The notes under the pieces were generated by a model that saw only the letters and a program-made list of their open reading frames with translations, made no database searches and was not told where the DNA came from. A program made the translations under genes and the position numbers. A DNA stretch of 64,000 nucleotides from Rhizobium sp. RCAM05350 (GTDB taxonomy: Bacteria > Pseudomonadota > Alphaproteobacteria > Rhizobiales > Rhizobiaceae), in assembly GCA_024426085.1 (NCBI GenBank), contig CP087974.1, positions 3,568,001 to 3,632,000 on the forward strand, written 5' to 3'. The number at the start of each line of letters is the position of its first letter. Position 1 is the stretch's first letter. Positions 43,515 through 52,335 of the stretch are shown here, in pieces.

Positions 43515-43547
43515 AAAAACCGCCGGAGTGATCCGGCGGTTTTTTTG
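43515..43547 (+). terminator. Terminator of the DUF1036-pyk operon
   Basis: ACCGCCGG (43519-43526) pairs with CCGGCGGT (43533-43540) over a 6-base loop and is followed by seven T. An A run in front also allows use from the minus strand. Confidence 0.92.
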
Positions 43548-43563
43548 TTTATGCGATAGTTGG

Positions 43564-44304
43564 TCAGATGGTGATGCTGGCGGGTGCCGCGACAGTGATG
43601 CCAGACGCGCTAGCTGGAGAGCCGCTACCCAGGGCGGCGTTCAGGCCCTGGATTGCCTGGTTCAGGCTGTCGCCGGACTTCTGTGCCTCTGTTATGGCAT
43701 TCTGGTCGGCATTCTTCTCCTGACGCATGCGGCGCAGGGCCTCTTCGAGCAGGGCCTTGATTTCCTGCGCCACAGCTTTGAAGTCTTCAAGCGTCTTGTG
43801 ATCACCAGCGGAGACGGCCTTTTGCCCCGTCGCATCCTTCATCGTGTTCTGATAGGCCTTCTGGGCGAAGGACATGTCGTCTTCTGCACCGTCGCCCGTT
43901 TCGGCTGTTTCCGCAGCGGACGACTGCGCGGCCAAGGTTACAGCCTCCGCCGTCGTGCTGGCTGCTGCGGATCCTGCGGTCGATCCGGCCGAGACCGCCG
44001 ATGCGAAGTCCTTGGCAGCGGCGCCGACCTCACGGGCCAGGCGTCCTGCCTGCCGGGCGAGGATTTCCGGATCGAAGCCCCAGCGGCGCAGGAACTCCAA
44101 TTCCTTCTTGGCATCTTCCAGTCTCTTCTTGGCTCGTGCCTTTATGTTGTCCGCGTCGGTCTCGGCGGCGCTCTTGAGTATATCGAGGGTCCGGTTCAAC
44201 TGGCTTTGATCGTCGGTTGCGGCTGCAGCGCCGGCAGACGAGGTCACTGTTGTCACGGTGGTGGTGCGAAACGGATAGGCTGTGGCTATGCCGCCGATTT
44301 GCAT
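43564..44304 (-). CDS. Ala-rich coiled-coil protein of unknown function
   Basis: 246 residues, intact, no recognised domain. The N-terminus is Thr/Val-rich (ATAYPFRTTTVTTVTSS) without a clear signal peptide. A charged helical stretch follows (NIKARAKKRLEDAKKELEFLRRWGFDPEILARQAGRL is split as two helices), then an Ala/Thr/Ser-rich middle and a second helical part (DHKTLEDFKAVAQEIKALLEEALRRM). Composition suggests a surface, appendage or scaffolding protein, but nothing specific can be claimed. It is a single gene that converges on the pyk terminator. Confidence 0.7.
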   Translation of the reverse strand: MQIGGIATAYPFRTTTVTTVTSSAGAAAATDDQSQLNRTLDILKSAAETDADNIKARAKKRLEDAKKELEFLRRWGFDPEILARQAGRLAREVGAAAKDFASAVSAGSTAGSAAASTTAEAVTLAAQSSAAETAETGDGAEDDMSFAQKAYQNTMKDATGQKAVSAGDHKTLEDFKAVAQEIKALLEEALRRMRQEKNADQNAITEAQKSGDSLNQAIQGLNAALGSGSPASASGITVAAPASITI

Positions 44305-44390
44305 GAATAGGACCTCCAGATTGAGGCCGCACGTTGCAATCGGCAGCTTGCATGGGGCTGGCGTGTTAGCGGTTAAGCTGCTGAAACTAG

Positions 44391-45413
44391 CTAGTTTACC
44401 ACCGTGATGCGGGCCTGCGCCTCTGCCGCCAACGCGTTCAGGTCGCGCTTCTTGCCAGCCAGTGATTCTATTGCGGCAATCGCCAGATCCGTGACGGCGT
44501 AATCCGGCTTGTGGCCGAGATTGTGGATGCGCAGCAGTGTCGAGCCGGCGATGTCTTCACGCAGTTGGCGAGAATGGATTTCCGGCAGGACGACGCGGTC
44601 GGCATCGCCCGTGATGATCACGGTCGGGGCCTTGATCTCCTTGTAGCGCGGCGACACGCGCTTCACGTATTCGAGCAGATTGGCGACATCGATGGCGTTG
44701 TTGCGAAAGGAGGCCGGTCTTATGGCCAGATGGGCGGCGGTGTCCTTGATGTAGCTGTGCGGGCGCGGATTGGGCGCAAAGACGTATTTGGTTGCTTTGT
44801 CGATCGAGGCAAGGCCGATGGGTGGCGCGATCAGCGTGGCGAACAGCCAGCCGAGCACCGGCGTCCTGGTGACGCTGTAATACCATTCGATGCCGCCGGG
44901 CCATGGGTGCGTGGCAGGGGAGAGGAAGAGAAGGCCCGCCACCATATCCTTGTGGTTGAGGGTAAAAGTCGCCGCGATCGCTCCACCGAAGGAATGGCTG
45001 ACGATAATGGCTTTCTTGATCCCGCGTTTGCGCATCAACGCAGCAATGGCATCGGCCTGTCCGTCCGGATAGGCGTTCTGTGGCCCGCCACGATCGGAAA
45101 ATCCAAGCCCGGGCCGGTCGAGGAACAGCATATCGGCGCGTCCCTCCAGTTTGCTCCTGAAGGCAACCATCGGGTCAAGGAGATTGGCGCTTGCCCCATG
45201 GATGAAGACGAGGGTCGGAAGATCGGCGGTCTTTGGACGCGGGACGTAGACGCTGTTCATCCGGTAGCCACCGACATCGATCCGTTCGCCGGTGTTCGGA
45301 TTGTCCTTTTCAAAGGCCGCTGCCTGATAAGAGCTGAAGCCGAACCCGGTGACGAGCACGGCGAGGAATAGAGATGCGATGAACAGCATGATTTTCCTGA
45401 AGACGAAAGACAT
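44391..45413 (-). CDS. Alpha/beta hydrolase, membrane-anchored
   Basis: 340 residues, intact. An N-terminal anchor (IMLFIASLFLAVLVTGFGF) is followed by the fold: LVFIHGASANLLDP (oxyanion region), DRPGLGFSDR, the nucleophile elbow SHSFGGA and a late GDADRVV plus HNLGHKPDY, giving a Ser-Asp-His triad. The substrate is unknown. The TPR gene lies 94 bases upstream on the same strand. Confidence 0.88.
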   Translation of the reverse strand: MSFVFRKIMLFIASLFLAVLVTGFGFSSYQAAAFEKDNPNTGERIDVGGYRMNSVYVPRPKTADLPTLVFIHGASANLLDPMVAFRSKLEGRADMLFLDRPGLGFSDRGGPQNAYPDGQADAIAALMRKRGIKKAIIVSHSFGGAIAATFTLNHKDMVAGLLFLSPATHPWPGGIEWYYSVTRTPVLGWLFATLIAPPIGLASIDKATKYVFAPNPRPHSYIKDTAAHLAIRPASFRNNAIDVANLLEYVKRVSPRYKEIKAPTVIITGDADRVVLPEIHSRQLREDIAGSTLLRIHNLGHKPDYAVTDLAIAAIESLAGKKRDLNALAAEAQARITVVN

Positions 45414-45507
45414 CAGTCACTCTTCTGCGCCGGCGCGAACAGCCGGATGGATCGGTTATCGTCCGATACGAGAGAGAACGTGCTACGGTTTCGCCACTTG
45501 AGCAGAA

Positions 45508-46117
45508 TTATGTGCGATCGCCGGCAAGCTTTTCTTCGAGCTCGCCAAGCTGCTCCTGCGCCCGCCGGTCGGCGGGATAGATGGCGAGGAATTGTTCCCA
45601 GGCGCGAAGGGCTAGCTCATCCTTGCCAGCGGAGGTCAGCATCGCGGCCATGCCGGCGAGCGCGCCGAAATGGCGGGGCTCGATTGCCAGGACGCGATTG
45701 ATGTCAGACATCGACTTGCGATAGTTGCCCATCTGGAAATGCAGCGTGGCGCGCTGGTTCCAGCCTTCGACATAGAGCGGTGAAAGGGTGATGACCTGAT
45801 CGAAAATATCCAGCGCGGTCGCCTGGCGATTGGATCTCGACCGCCTTGGACGCCCATTGCATCAAGAGATTGATCGAGGCGCTGCCGGAATCCTGCCATT
45901 CGATGCGGATCCGATCGGAAATCTCGCGCGCCTTGTCCTGATCGCGTTCCCGTTTCAACTCCGAAAAGAGCGTGTCGAGCCGCTGCTTCGGCGTCGTCAG
46001 TTCCGACGTCGCGGAGGCCTGGGCAGTGGTATCGGCTGCAAGTAGGGCAGGGGCGCAACTGAGCGATGCCGCCAGCGCGCAGCCAAGAATCAAAAATGAA
46101 GACATGAGTTTAGCCAT
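45508..46117 (-). CDS. Exported TPR-repeat protein
   Basis: A signal peptide (SSFLILGCALAASLSCAPALLAA) precedes tetratricopeptide repeats: QRLDTLFSELKRERDQDKAREI, then after a break near 45836 ITLSPLYVEGWNQRATLHFQMGNYRKSMSDINRVLAIEPRHFGALAGM and AWEQFLAIYPADRRAQEQLGELEE. About 203 residues. TPRs suggest a protein-binding role in the periplasm. It may share a transcript with the downstream hydrolase. Confidence 0.82.
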
Positions 46118-46283
46118 GGCAGATAAGGTAGTCCGCCATGGCTGAAGATCAAATCAAATTTGAGACATCAAACCGATGAACCGATTGAGCGCCCGGTTTT
46201 TAAAAAAACACATGGGCGCCCTAACGCACTCAATCTATACGTGACTTCTCCGAAAAACTTGAGTTTCCGGCTCACGCAATAGA

Positions 46284-46409
46284 TCAGCCCTGACGGGCCT
46301 TGAAGCGCGGGTTCAGCTTGTTGATGATGTAGACGCGACCCTTGCGGCGAACCAGACGGTTTTCGCGGTGACGGGCCTTCAGCGACTTAAGCGAATTTTT
46401 GATCTTCAT
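46284..46409 (-). CDS. rpmJ: 50S ribosomal protein L36
   Basis: 41 residues beginning MKIKNSLKSLKARHRENRLV and ending NKLNPRFKARQG. This is the zinc-free (no cysteine) long-form L36 found in many alphaproteobacteria. It is too short for ordinary ORF calling but clear by sequence. No strong SD is seen before its ATG at 46407-46409. A promoter and a leader hairpin lie upstream. Confidence 0.95.
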   Translation of the reverse strand: MKIKNSLKSLKARHRENRLVRRKGRVYIINKLNPRFKARQG

Positions 46410-46427
46410 TTTTCTGATCCGCAGTTT

Positions 46428-46447
46428 CGGCGAATCTAGTTTCGCCG
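46428..46447 (-). promoter_or_regulatory. Hairpin in the rpmJ leader
   Basis: CGGCGAA (46428-46434) pairs perfectly with TTCGCCG (46441-46447) over a 6-base loop. It lies 18 bases before the rpmJ ATG within a leader of roughly 95 bases, so it could influence ribosome access. Confidence 0.45.
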
Positions 46448-46509
46448 GTCTTTAACAATCAAAAGCGCTTGCAGACCGTTAAGGCCGAGCGCGCTCTTAG
46501 GGTGGCAGG

Positions 46510-46538
46510 CAAATAACCCGGCATCGCAAAAGTGTCAA
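46510..46538 (-). promoter_or_regulatory. Sigma-70-type promoter of rpmJ
   Basis: On the minus strand TTGACA (complement of 46533-46538) and TATTTG (complement of 46510-46515) are exactly 17 bases apart. The -35 box is perfect. Transcription would start near 46503, about 94 bases before the rpmJ ATG. Confidence 0.75.
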
Positions 46539-46583
46539 CCACAGAGAGCCTGTTTTCGCAGCAGTTGGCGGCTTTTCTGTGGG
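46539..46583 (-). terminator. Hairpin after purK
   Basis: CCACAG (46539-46544) pairs with CTGTGG (46578-46583), supported inside by AGCC/GGCT. It lies eight bases after the purK stop. No U tract follows, so it may be a weak or Rho-assisted stop, or a 3' end stabiliser. Confidence 0.35.
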
Positions 46584-46591
46584 TTAAACCC

Positions 46592-47639
46592 TCAGGCAAG
46601 CCAAGTGACATGCCCCATTTTACGCCCCGGCCGCGCTTCTGACTTGCCGTAAAGGTGAACCAGGGTATTGGGCTTGGCAAGCCAGACCGGCAGGTCGTCG
46701 ATATCGTCGCCGATCAGGTTCTGCATCACGCAATCAGAATGCCGGGCGCCATCAGACAGGGGCAATCCAGCGACGGCGCGGATGTGCTGCTCGAACTGCG
46801 AGACCACGCAGGCGGCCTCCGTCCAGTGGCCGGAATTGTGGACGCGCGGGGCGATCTCGTTGGCGATCAGCGTGCCATCCGCCAGCGCGAAAAATTCGAC
46901 GCCGATGACGCCGACATAGCCAAGCGCCGTCAGGATGGCCGTGGCTGCAAGGCGGGCTGCCTCTGCCGTCGCCTCGTTGATCGAGGCTGGAACGGTGGAT
47001 GTGTGGAGAATACCCAGGCGATGGATGTTTTCCGCCGGGTCGTAACAGGCGATCGCGCCATCGGTGCCGCGCGGCGATGATCGAAATCTCCCGCTCGGAA
47101 CGCGACGAAACTCTCTAAAACCAGCGGGACGCCGCCAAGTGCTGCGTAGGCACCGGTTGCATTATCGCTTGCACCTTTAAAGAGCGCTGGCCCTTGCCGT
47201 CATAACCGAGCCGGCGGGTTTTCAGCACACCCTTGCCGGAGAAGTCGGCGAGGGCTTGCTCAAGCTGCTCTTGGCTGTCGACGGCGTGAAACCGTGCGGT
47301 CTCGATGCCGCAGCCATTGAGGAACTGTTTTTCGCTTACCCGGTCCTGGGAGACGGCCAGCGCTTTGGGTGGCGGATAGACCGGACGCGCCCGCGCCAGC
47401 ATTTCCGCGGCGCTGACAGGAACGTTCTCGAATTCGTAGGTGACGACGTCACATTCGGCAGCAAGCCGTTTCAGCGCTGCCGGGTCGTCATAGGCGGCAA
47501 CGATCTGGCCGTTGGCAACCTGGGCTGCCGGACAGTCGACCTGCGGTTCCAGAATGATAGTGCGGAAGTTCAGCCGTGCCGCAGCCATGGCAAGCATGCG
47601 GCCGAGTTGGCCGCCGCCGATGATGCCGATCGTTCTCAT
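46592..47639 (-). CDS. purK: N5-carboxyaminoimidazole ribonucleotide synthase
   Basis: ATP-grasp enzyme of purine synthesis that carboxylates AIR. Start at 47639 (MRTIGIIGGGQLGRMLAMAA). Motifs: IVAAYDDPAALKRLAAECDVVTYEFENV and LKTRRLGYDGKGQ. The C-terminal part is in other frames: GGVPLVLESFVAFEREISIIAARG, HTSTVPASINEA, VEFFALADGTLIANEIAPRVHNSGHWT. Breaks: one G lost near 47195, an extra C near 47097 and another break near 47067. About 349 residues. It overlaps purE by four bases. Confidence 0.93.
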
Positions 47640-48136
47640 GCCTGGTCCACGGGATATTCGGCGACCGCGGCGCTCTGCTGCTCGCGCCAGTCGTCGAGGC
47701 GATCGGCAAGATCTGGATCGCTAAGTGCCAGAACGGCGGCCGCAAGAAGCGCCGCATTGATGGCGCCGGCGCGGCCGATGGCCAAGGTGCCGACGGGAAT
47801 GCCGGCCGGCATCTGGACGATGGAGAGCAGGCTGTCCTGACCGGAGAGCGCTTTGGACTGGACGGGAACCCCGAACACAGGAAGAGGCGTCATCGCCGCT
47901 GTCATGCCGGGCAGGTGGGCAGCACCGCCGGCACCGGCGATGATCACCTTGAAGCCCTCGTCGCGTGCGCCTCTTGCAAAATTGATCAGCCTGTCGACAG
48001 TGCGGTGAGCCGAAACGATGCGAGCATCATAGGCGATGTCGAGGGCATCGAGCGTGTCGGCGGCATTTTTCATGGTTTCCCAGTCGGACTGGCTTCCCAT
48101 GATGATGGCGACGGGCGGGGTTGCTGCTTTCGTCAC
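47636..48136 (-). CDS. purE: N5-carboxyaminoimidazole ribonucleotide mutase
   Basis: Class I PurE, which converts N5-CAIR to CAIR. 166 residues, intact. Motifs: AIIMGSQSDWETMKNAAD, RIVSAHRTVDRL, IIAGAGGAAHLPGM and VQSKALSGQDSLLSIVQMPAGIPVGTLAIG. Its stop overlaps the purK start (ATGA), so purE-purK is a coupled pair. Confidence 0.96.
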   Translation of the reverse strand: MTKAATPPVAIIMGSQSDWETMKNAADTLDALDIAYDARIVSAHRTVDRLINFARGARDEGFKVIIAGAGGAAHLPGMTAAMTPLPVFGVPVQSKALSGQDSLLSIVQMPAGIPVGTLAIGRAGAINAALLAAAVLALSDPDLADRLDDWREQQSAAVAEYPVDQA

Positions 48137-48191
48137 GTTGTTCGTTCCGCTTTGTTACAAGGCCGAAGGTCTGGCCGGACATGCAAGGGCT

Positions 48192-48393
48192 TCAGGCGAT
48201 GATGTCGGGTATGATCAGGTCTTCGATCTTGGTGATCTTGTCCTTGATAACCAGTTTCTTTTTTCATCCGCTGGATGCGCAGGGCGTCGCAGCCCGTCTG
48301 GATCATGGCATTGATCGCAACATCATAATCTTCATGTTCCTGCCTCAGCCGCGCTACGCTCAGTCTGAGTTCGGCCTGATCCTGATCTGGCAT
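48192..48393 (-). CDS. DUF465 (YdcH-type) small protein
   Basis: About 66 residues: MPDQDQAELRLSVARLRQEHEDYDVAINAM, then ALRIQRMKKKLVIKDKITKIEDL, ending PDIIA. The RLRQEHxxYD and QRMKKKxLxxKDxI pattern is the DUF465 signature. An extra A near 48257 breaks MKKK. Restoring it gives a stop at 48192-48194. The function is unknown. It lies 55 bases upstream of purE on the same strand. Confidence 0.8.
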
Positions 48394-48604
48394 GCAATGT
48401 TCCCTGTCAGCGCCGGCAGCAGATAGTCTGCTATCCGCATAAATCGAGCGTCGCTCTAGCACAGAATTGTTGGTAACGGGAAGTTATCCTTCGCCATGAA
48501 TTCGCCTTCGACAAATGAAAAATAGCATGGCACACTATCTCGGTTAATACGTGGAACACCCGGCGCCTACCGATCGGGTGCAAGCAAAAGGAAGGGACTG
48601 CCAC

Positions 48605-48777
48605 ATGACAATTGAGGCTCATCTTGCAACGCTTGAGAAAAAACATGGTGTCCTGGAGCAGGAGCTCCATTCGGCCCTGACCCAGCCGTCTATCCAAGAT
48701 CAGCACATTGCTGACATCAAGCGTCGAAAGCTGCGCTTGAAGGACGAAATCGAGAAGATCGTTCTTCAACTCACTGA
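48605..48777 (+). CDS. Second DUF465 (YdcH-type) small protein
   Basis: About 57 residues: MTIEAHLATLEKKHGVLEQELHSAL, then IADIKRRKLRLKDEIEKI. This is the DUF465 helix-turn-helix hairpin. As read, the frame runs on to 48988 with unrelated sequence; restoring one C near 48760 gives KIRSSTH and a stop at 48775-48777, the usual family length. It is divergent from the first DUF465 gene. The region 48778-48972 shows nothing else I can support. Confidence 0.75.
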
Positions 48778-48972
48778 TTACGTAAGGCAATCTCATTCAT
48801 CGGGAGACTTCTGTTCCAGCGCATATATTGATCACCGAAAAGCCTACGCAAATTGTGAAGCCCGGTCTCAAGCGCTGTTGATACGTGGAATTGGTTGGTG
48901 CGAATATGATGTTCGCCAAAATTCCGCAAGTATTGAGTTTCCCGATGTCTGGCCCTTTGCGGCCCAATCTCC

Positions 48973-49233
48973 TCACGACCAGAACTGATCCAGCCAGAGA
49001 TTTACCCGGTCAAAGCCCGGCTTGTTGATCGTGTAGATCCGTTTCGTGCCTGAAGCGGAAACGGAGACCAGATTTGAGTCCAGCAATGCCTTGAGATGCT
49101 GCGACACGGCAGGGCGGCTGATCGGCAGCCCTTCGGCAAGTTCGTTCACGGTGCGCGGTGCGCGCTGCAATTCCTCCAGCAGATATCGCCGGTTGGGGTC
49201 CGAGATCGCATCGAAGGGATCAGCGTGTGACAT
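48973..49233 (-). CDS. ArsR-type transcriptional regulator
   Basis: 86 residues, intact. Winged helix: DPFDAISDPNRRYLLEELQRAPRTVNELAEGL, recognition helix ISRPAVSQHLKALLDSNLV, wing VSASGTKRIYTIN. It has no metal-binding cysteine pair (ELCVCDL type), so it probably senses something other than arsenite or heavy metals. Members of this group usually pair with an SRPBCC gene, but none is adjacent here. Confidence 0.88.
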   Translation of the reverse strand: MSHADPFDAISDPNRRYLLEELQRAPRTVNELAEGLPISRPAVSQHLKALLDSNLVSVSASGTKRIYTINKPGFDRVNLWLDQFWS

Positions 49234-49344
49234 GAGCAAAAGCTAAGAGAAATCGCGGCTTCCGGCAAGCAAATTGTGCAGTGCGGTAGAGAAATTTTGC
49301 TCTGCGGCATGCAAGTCTGGCGTGCAGGTTGTCAACGGGTGATT

Positions 49345-50157
49345 TCAGACTTTTGCGGGCCATTGGCGTCGGATGATCACGATCCTGCTGCCAGCAGCGA
49401 CTATTCCGTCATAAACGAGCTTCGAGCCGGCCAGAAACGCCATCGTATACATGAACGGATAAAACACCGTTGGCTGCATGCGCCGGACGACCCATGCGCC
49501 GCCCATCGTTGCCAGCATCGCCAGCGGAAATAGCGTCAGCGACGTGGTCAGATTGCTGAGATCGAGCTGCCCGAGTGCGAAATAGGGAATGAGCTTGACG
49601 GCATTGAGAATGGCGAAGAACCGGACGATCGTGCCGGTATATTCGTGCGGCGGCATTTTCAGCGGCAGGGTGTAAATCTGGAACGGTGGACCGCCGGCAT
49701 GGGCGACGAAGCTGCCGTAACCCGCGAGGCCGCCGAAAAATGTCGCTTGAACCGGCCTTTGCTGCTTGGCAGGCGTGATGATGCCCTGCCGCGCGCGCCA
49801 GAGATTATAGACGTAGCGCAGCACGAAAAGAACGGTAATCATGCCGATGATCAGCCGCAGCGCATCGCGCGGCACATAGGCTGCCGTGGCCCAGCCGATG
49901 GCGATGCCGACAAGGGCGCCGGGCAGCAGGATCTTGAGTGTCTTCATGTCGCCGTGCTGGCGCCATGTCCAAAGCGCCACCAGATCCATGGCGATCAGGA
50001 TCGGTAGCAGAAGGGCCGCTGCCTGCACCGGCGAGACGGCCAGCGAGAGAAGCGGCACGCCCATCAGCGAAAGTGCTTCTCCCATGCCGCCCTTGCTGAA
50101 GCCGACGAGCAGAACTGCGGGAATGGCAATGGCATAGAATTGAAAATCAGGAAGCAT
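49345..50157 (-). CDS. TauE/SafE family membrane transporter
   Basis: 270 residues, intact, with about eight hydrophobic segments (AIPAVLLVGFSKGGMG, AAALLLPILIAMDLVALW, LLPGALVGIAIGWATAAYV, IIGMITVLFVLRYVYNLW and others). GFSKGGMGEALSLMGVPLLSL and GSFVAHAGGPPFQIYTLP are family signatures. Members export sulfite, sulfoacetate or related anions, and the substrate here cannot be told. It is divergent from the ThiE-like gene. Confidence 0.9.
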   Translation of the reverse strand: MLPDFQFYAIAIPAVLLVGFSKGGMGEALSLMGVPLLSLAVSPVQAAALLLPILIAMDLVALWTWRQHGDMKTLKILLPGALVGIAIGWATAAYVPRDALRLIIGMITVLFVLRYVYNLWRARQGIITPAKQQRPVQATFFGGLAGYGSFVAHAGGPPFQIYTLPLKMPPHEYTGTIVRFFAILNAVKLIPYFALGQLDLSNLTTSLTLFPLAMLATMGGAWVVRRMQPTVFYPFMYTMAFLAGSKLVYDGIVAAGSRIVIIRRQWPAKV

Positions 50158-50261
50158 GGGTATCGGTTGATCCTTTTGCCGGTAGGGTCTATCGCTTTTG
50201 CAGATTGAAATCGAGTAGGGGGTGATGCGCGGACGCGCATTTCACCGGGAACAGAGACATT

Positions 50262-50917
50262 ATGAGCAATACAGACAACCGCTGCCGCCTCGTCCTCATC
50301 GTGCCGGATATCGCCGATGTCGGCAGCCCTGCGCAAATCCTGAGCGGCGCGCTGCGTGGCGGCGACGTGGCCTCGGTGATCGTGCCGCAATACGGGCTGG
50401 ACGATCAGACTTTCCAGAAACATGCCGAAGCCCTAGTGCCGTTGATCCAGGACGCGGGCGCTGCGGCGCTGGTTGCCGGCGACACGCGGGTTGCGGGCCG
50501 GGTCAAGGCCGATGGCCTGCATGTGACCGGCAATGCCGCCTGAACTGGCGGAAGCGATGGAAAAGTTCTCGCCCAAGCTGATCGTCGGCGGCGGCAATGC
50601 CACCGACCGCCACCATGCGCTGGAAATGGGTGAGATACGTCCGGACTATGTGTTTTTCGGCAAGGTCGATGGCGATATCAAGCCGGAAGCGCATCCGAAG
50701 AATGTGGCACTGGCCGAATGGTGGGCTTCGATGATCAGAAATCCCCTGCATCGTCATGGGCGGTACCGATCCGGAATCCGTGCTGGCTGTCGCCGAAAGC
50801 GGAGCCGAGTTTGTCGCACTGCGTCTGGCCGTGTTTGCAGAGCCTGAACAGGCGCCTGCCATCGTTGCAAGCGTGAATGCGCTTCTTGACGAAAAAGCGC
50901 CACGGTTTGAAGCTTAA
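50262..50917 (+). CDS. ThiE-like thiamine phosphate synthase family protein
   Basis: A TIM-barrel protein of the ThiE/TenI family. LVLIVPDIADVGSPAQILSGAL and VAGDTRVAGRVKADGLHV match beta-alpha units of ThiE. After a break near 50535 it continues KLIVGGGNATDRHHALEMGEIRPDYVFFGKVDGD, and after another near 50744 IPCIVMGGTDPESVLAVAESGAEFVALRLAVF. About 218 residues. No other thi genes are near, and the usual HxxxxD phosphate site is altered (GLHVTG), so it may be a TenI-like or divergent paralogue. Confidence 0.75.
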
Positions 50918-50926
50918 GACATTTCC

Positions 50927-52127
50927 ATGTTGATCCGTCCTTCTCCATCGCTGTGCCGAATTCCGCTTCTTTTGTTAGGGGCTGCCCTTCTGGCCGTGCC
51001 CGCTGTCCTTCGTGCCGAGGATGCGCTACCCGGCGTGAACGATGCCGCGCCGGTGGTGCAGCAGAGCGAAAATGATGAAGGTGCCGTTGGCAAGCGCGGC
51101 CGCATCACGCCGTTCAACGGCGCGGCGCTGCCTGAGGGCGAAGTCCCGGCACTACAGTCACCTGAAGAGGCCAAGAGGGCTGATGACGAGGCGAGAAAGG
51201 CCGATGCGAAAAGCTCGAGCCTTCGTCCGGCGTCAATGTGCTGGAGCGGATGGGTGCCTGAACTGCCGGCTCTGCCACAGGAGAAGCCGTTTGAGGGCAA
51301 GGCGGATGACGCCTATGGCGCGTTTCAGCGCGGCTATTATCTGACGGCGATGGAACTGGCTTTGCCACGGGCACAGTTGGGTGAGGCGGCAGCGCAAACA
51401 CTGGTTGCGGAAATCTTCGCGCAGGGGCTCGGCGTTGCCCGCAACAAAAAGGATGCGGCGTTCTGGTATGGCCAGGCGGCCAATTCCGGCGATCCGGCGG
51501 CCATGTTCAAATACGCGCTGTTGTTGATGGAGGGCCGCGACGTTGCGTGTGACAAGAAGAAGTCGGAAGAACTGATGAAGAAGGCTGCCGATCTCGGCAA
51601 TTCTTCCGCCCAGTTCAACTACGGCCAGTTGCTGGTCGCCGACATGCCGGGCGAAAAAGGCTTGAAGGCGGCGCTGCCCTATTATGAGAAGTCAGCAGAG
51701 CAGGGCATTGCCGATGCACAATATGCCCTGTCGCATCTATCTGAATGTCGATGGCATCGATGACAACAAGCGGGCCATGGCGCGCGACTGGTTGCTCAGG
51801 GCAGCAAAGGCCGGGTTCGATACCGCCCAACTCGATCTTGCCATCTGGATGGTCGATGGTATCGGCGGCGATCGCAATCTGGAGGAGGGCTTCAGGTGGA
51901 TGTCGTGGGCAGCCGGCGGTGGCAATGTCGTCGCGCAGAACAAGCTCTCACATCTTTATGTCAATGCGATCGGCACGCGGCCCGACCCGATCGAAGCGGC
52001 AAAATGGTATGTGCTGTCGCGCCGTGCCGGGTTAAAGGATGTCTCACTCGAGGATTTCTACCTGGGGCTGACGGATGAACAGCAGAAGGCGGCGTTGAGC
52101 GCTGCCAACAAATACAGGTCGTCCTGA
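50927..52127 (+). CDS. Exported Sel1-repeat protein
   Basis: Signal peptide (LLLLGAALLAVPAVLRA), a charged linker, then at least six Sel1/TPR-like repeats (EAAAQTLVAEIFAQGLGVARNKKDAAFWYGQAANSG; DPAAMFKYALLLMEG; NSSAQFNYGQLLV; then FDTAQLDLAIWMVDGIGGDRNLEEGFRWMSWAA, NVVAQNKLSHLYVNAIGTRPDPIEAAKWYVLSR, each shown in parts). Frame breaks: a cancelling pair near 51210 and 51262 (should read KKLEPSSGVNVLERMGAELP) and one near 51739. About 399 residues. It starts ten bases after the ThiE-like gene. It likely scaffolds envelope or periplasmic complexes. Confidence 0.82.
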
Positions 52128-52140
52128 TCGAGTTTTTGCC

Positions 52141-52248
52141 GTTACAGCGCCGCGCGTCTTTCGAGACGCGCAAAGGACGCTGTAACGCTTTGATCTGCTG
52201 CATAATCCCTTCCTTAAATCGATTCCGATTTAAGGAGTTATGCAGTAG
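52141..52248. repeat. RIME1-type intergenic mosaic element
   Basis: Two adjacent palindromes about 108 bases long in all. The first is GTTACAGCG...CGCTGTAAC (52141-52186) with an inner GCGCGTC/GACGCGC stem. The second is CTGCATAA...TTATGCAG (52198-52245) with inner CCTTAAATCG/CGATTTAAGG arms. This matches the Rhizobium-specific intergenic mosaic element RIME1. It lies between the Sel1 gene and efp and can double as a transcript end. Only one copy is seen in the window. Confidence 0.88.
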
Positions 52249-52335
52249 ACTTGAACTTTCGGGGGTTTTGTGGTCTTGAAGCGCCGGATTGGCTGGCCGT
52301 AGGGGCTGCTCTCAGTTCTTTAGGGAAAGCTCCCC

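Noticed and set aside
48778..48988. Long C-terminus of the second DUF465 protein
   Set aside because: The sequence after residue 52 is unrelated to the family, and restoring one C gives a stop at the normal length.
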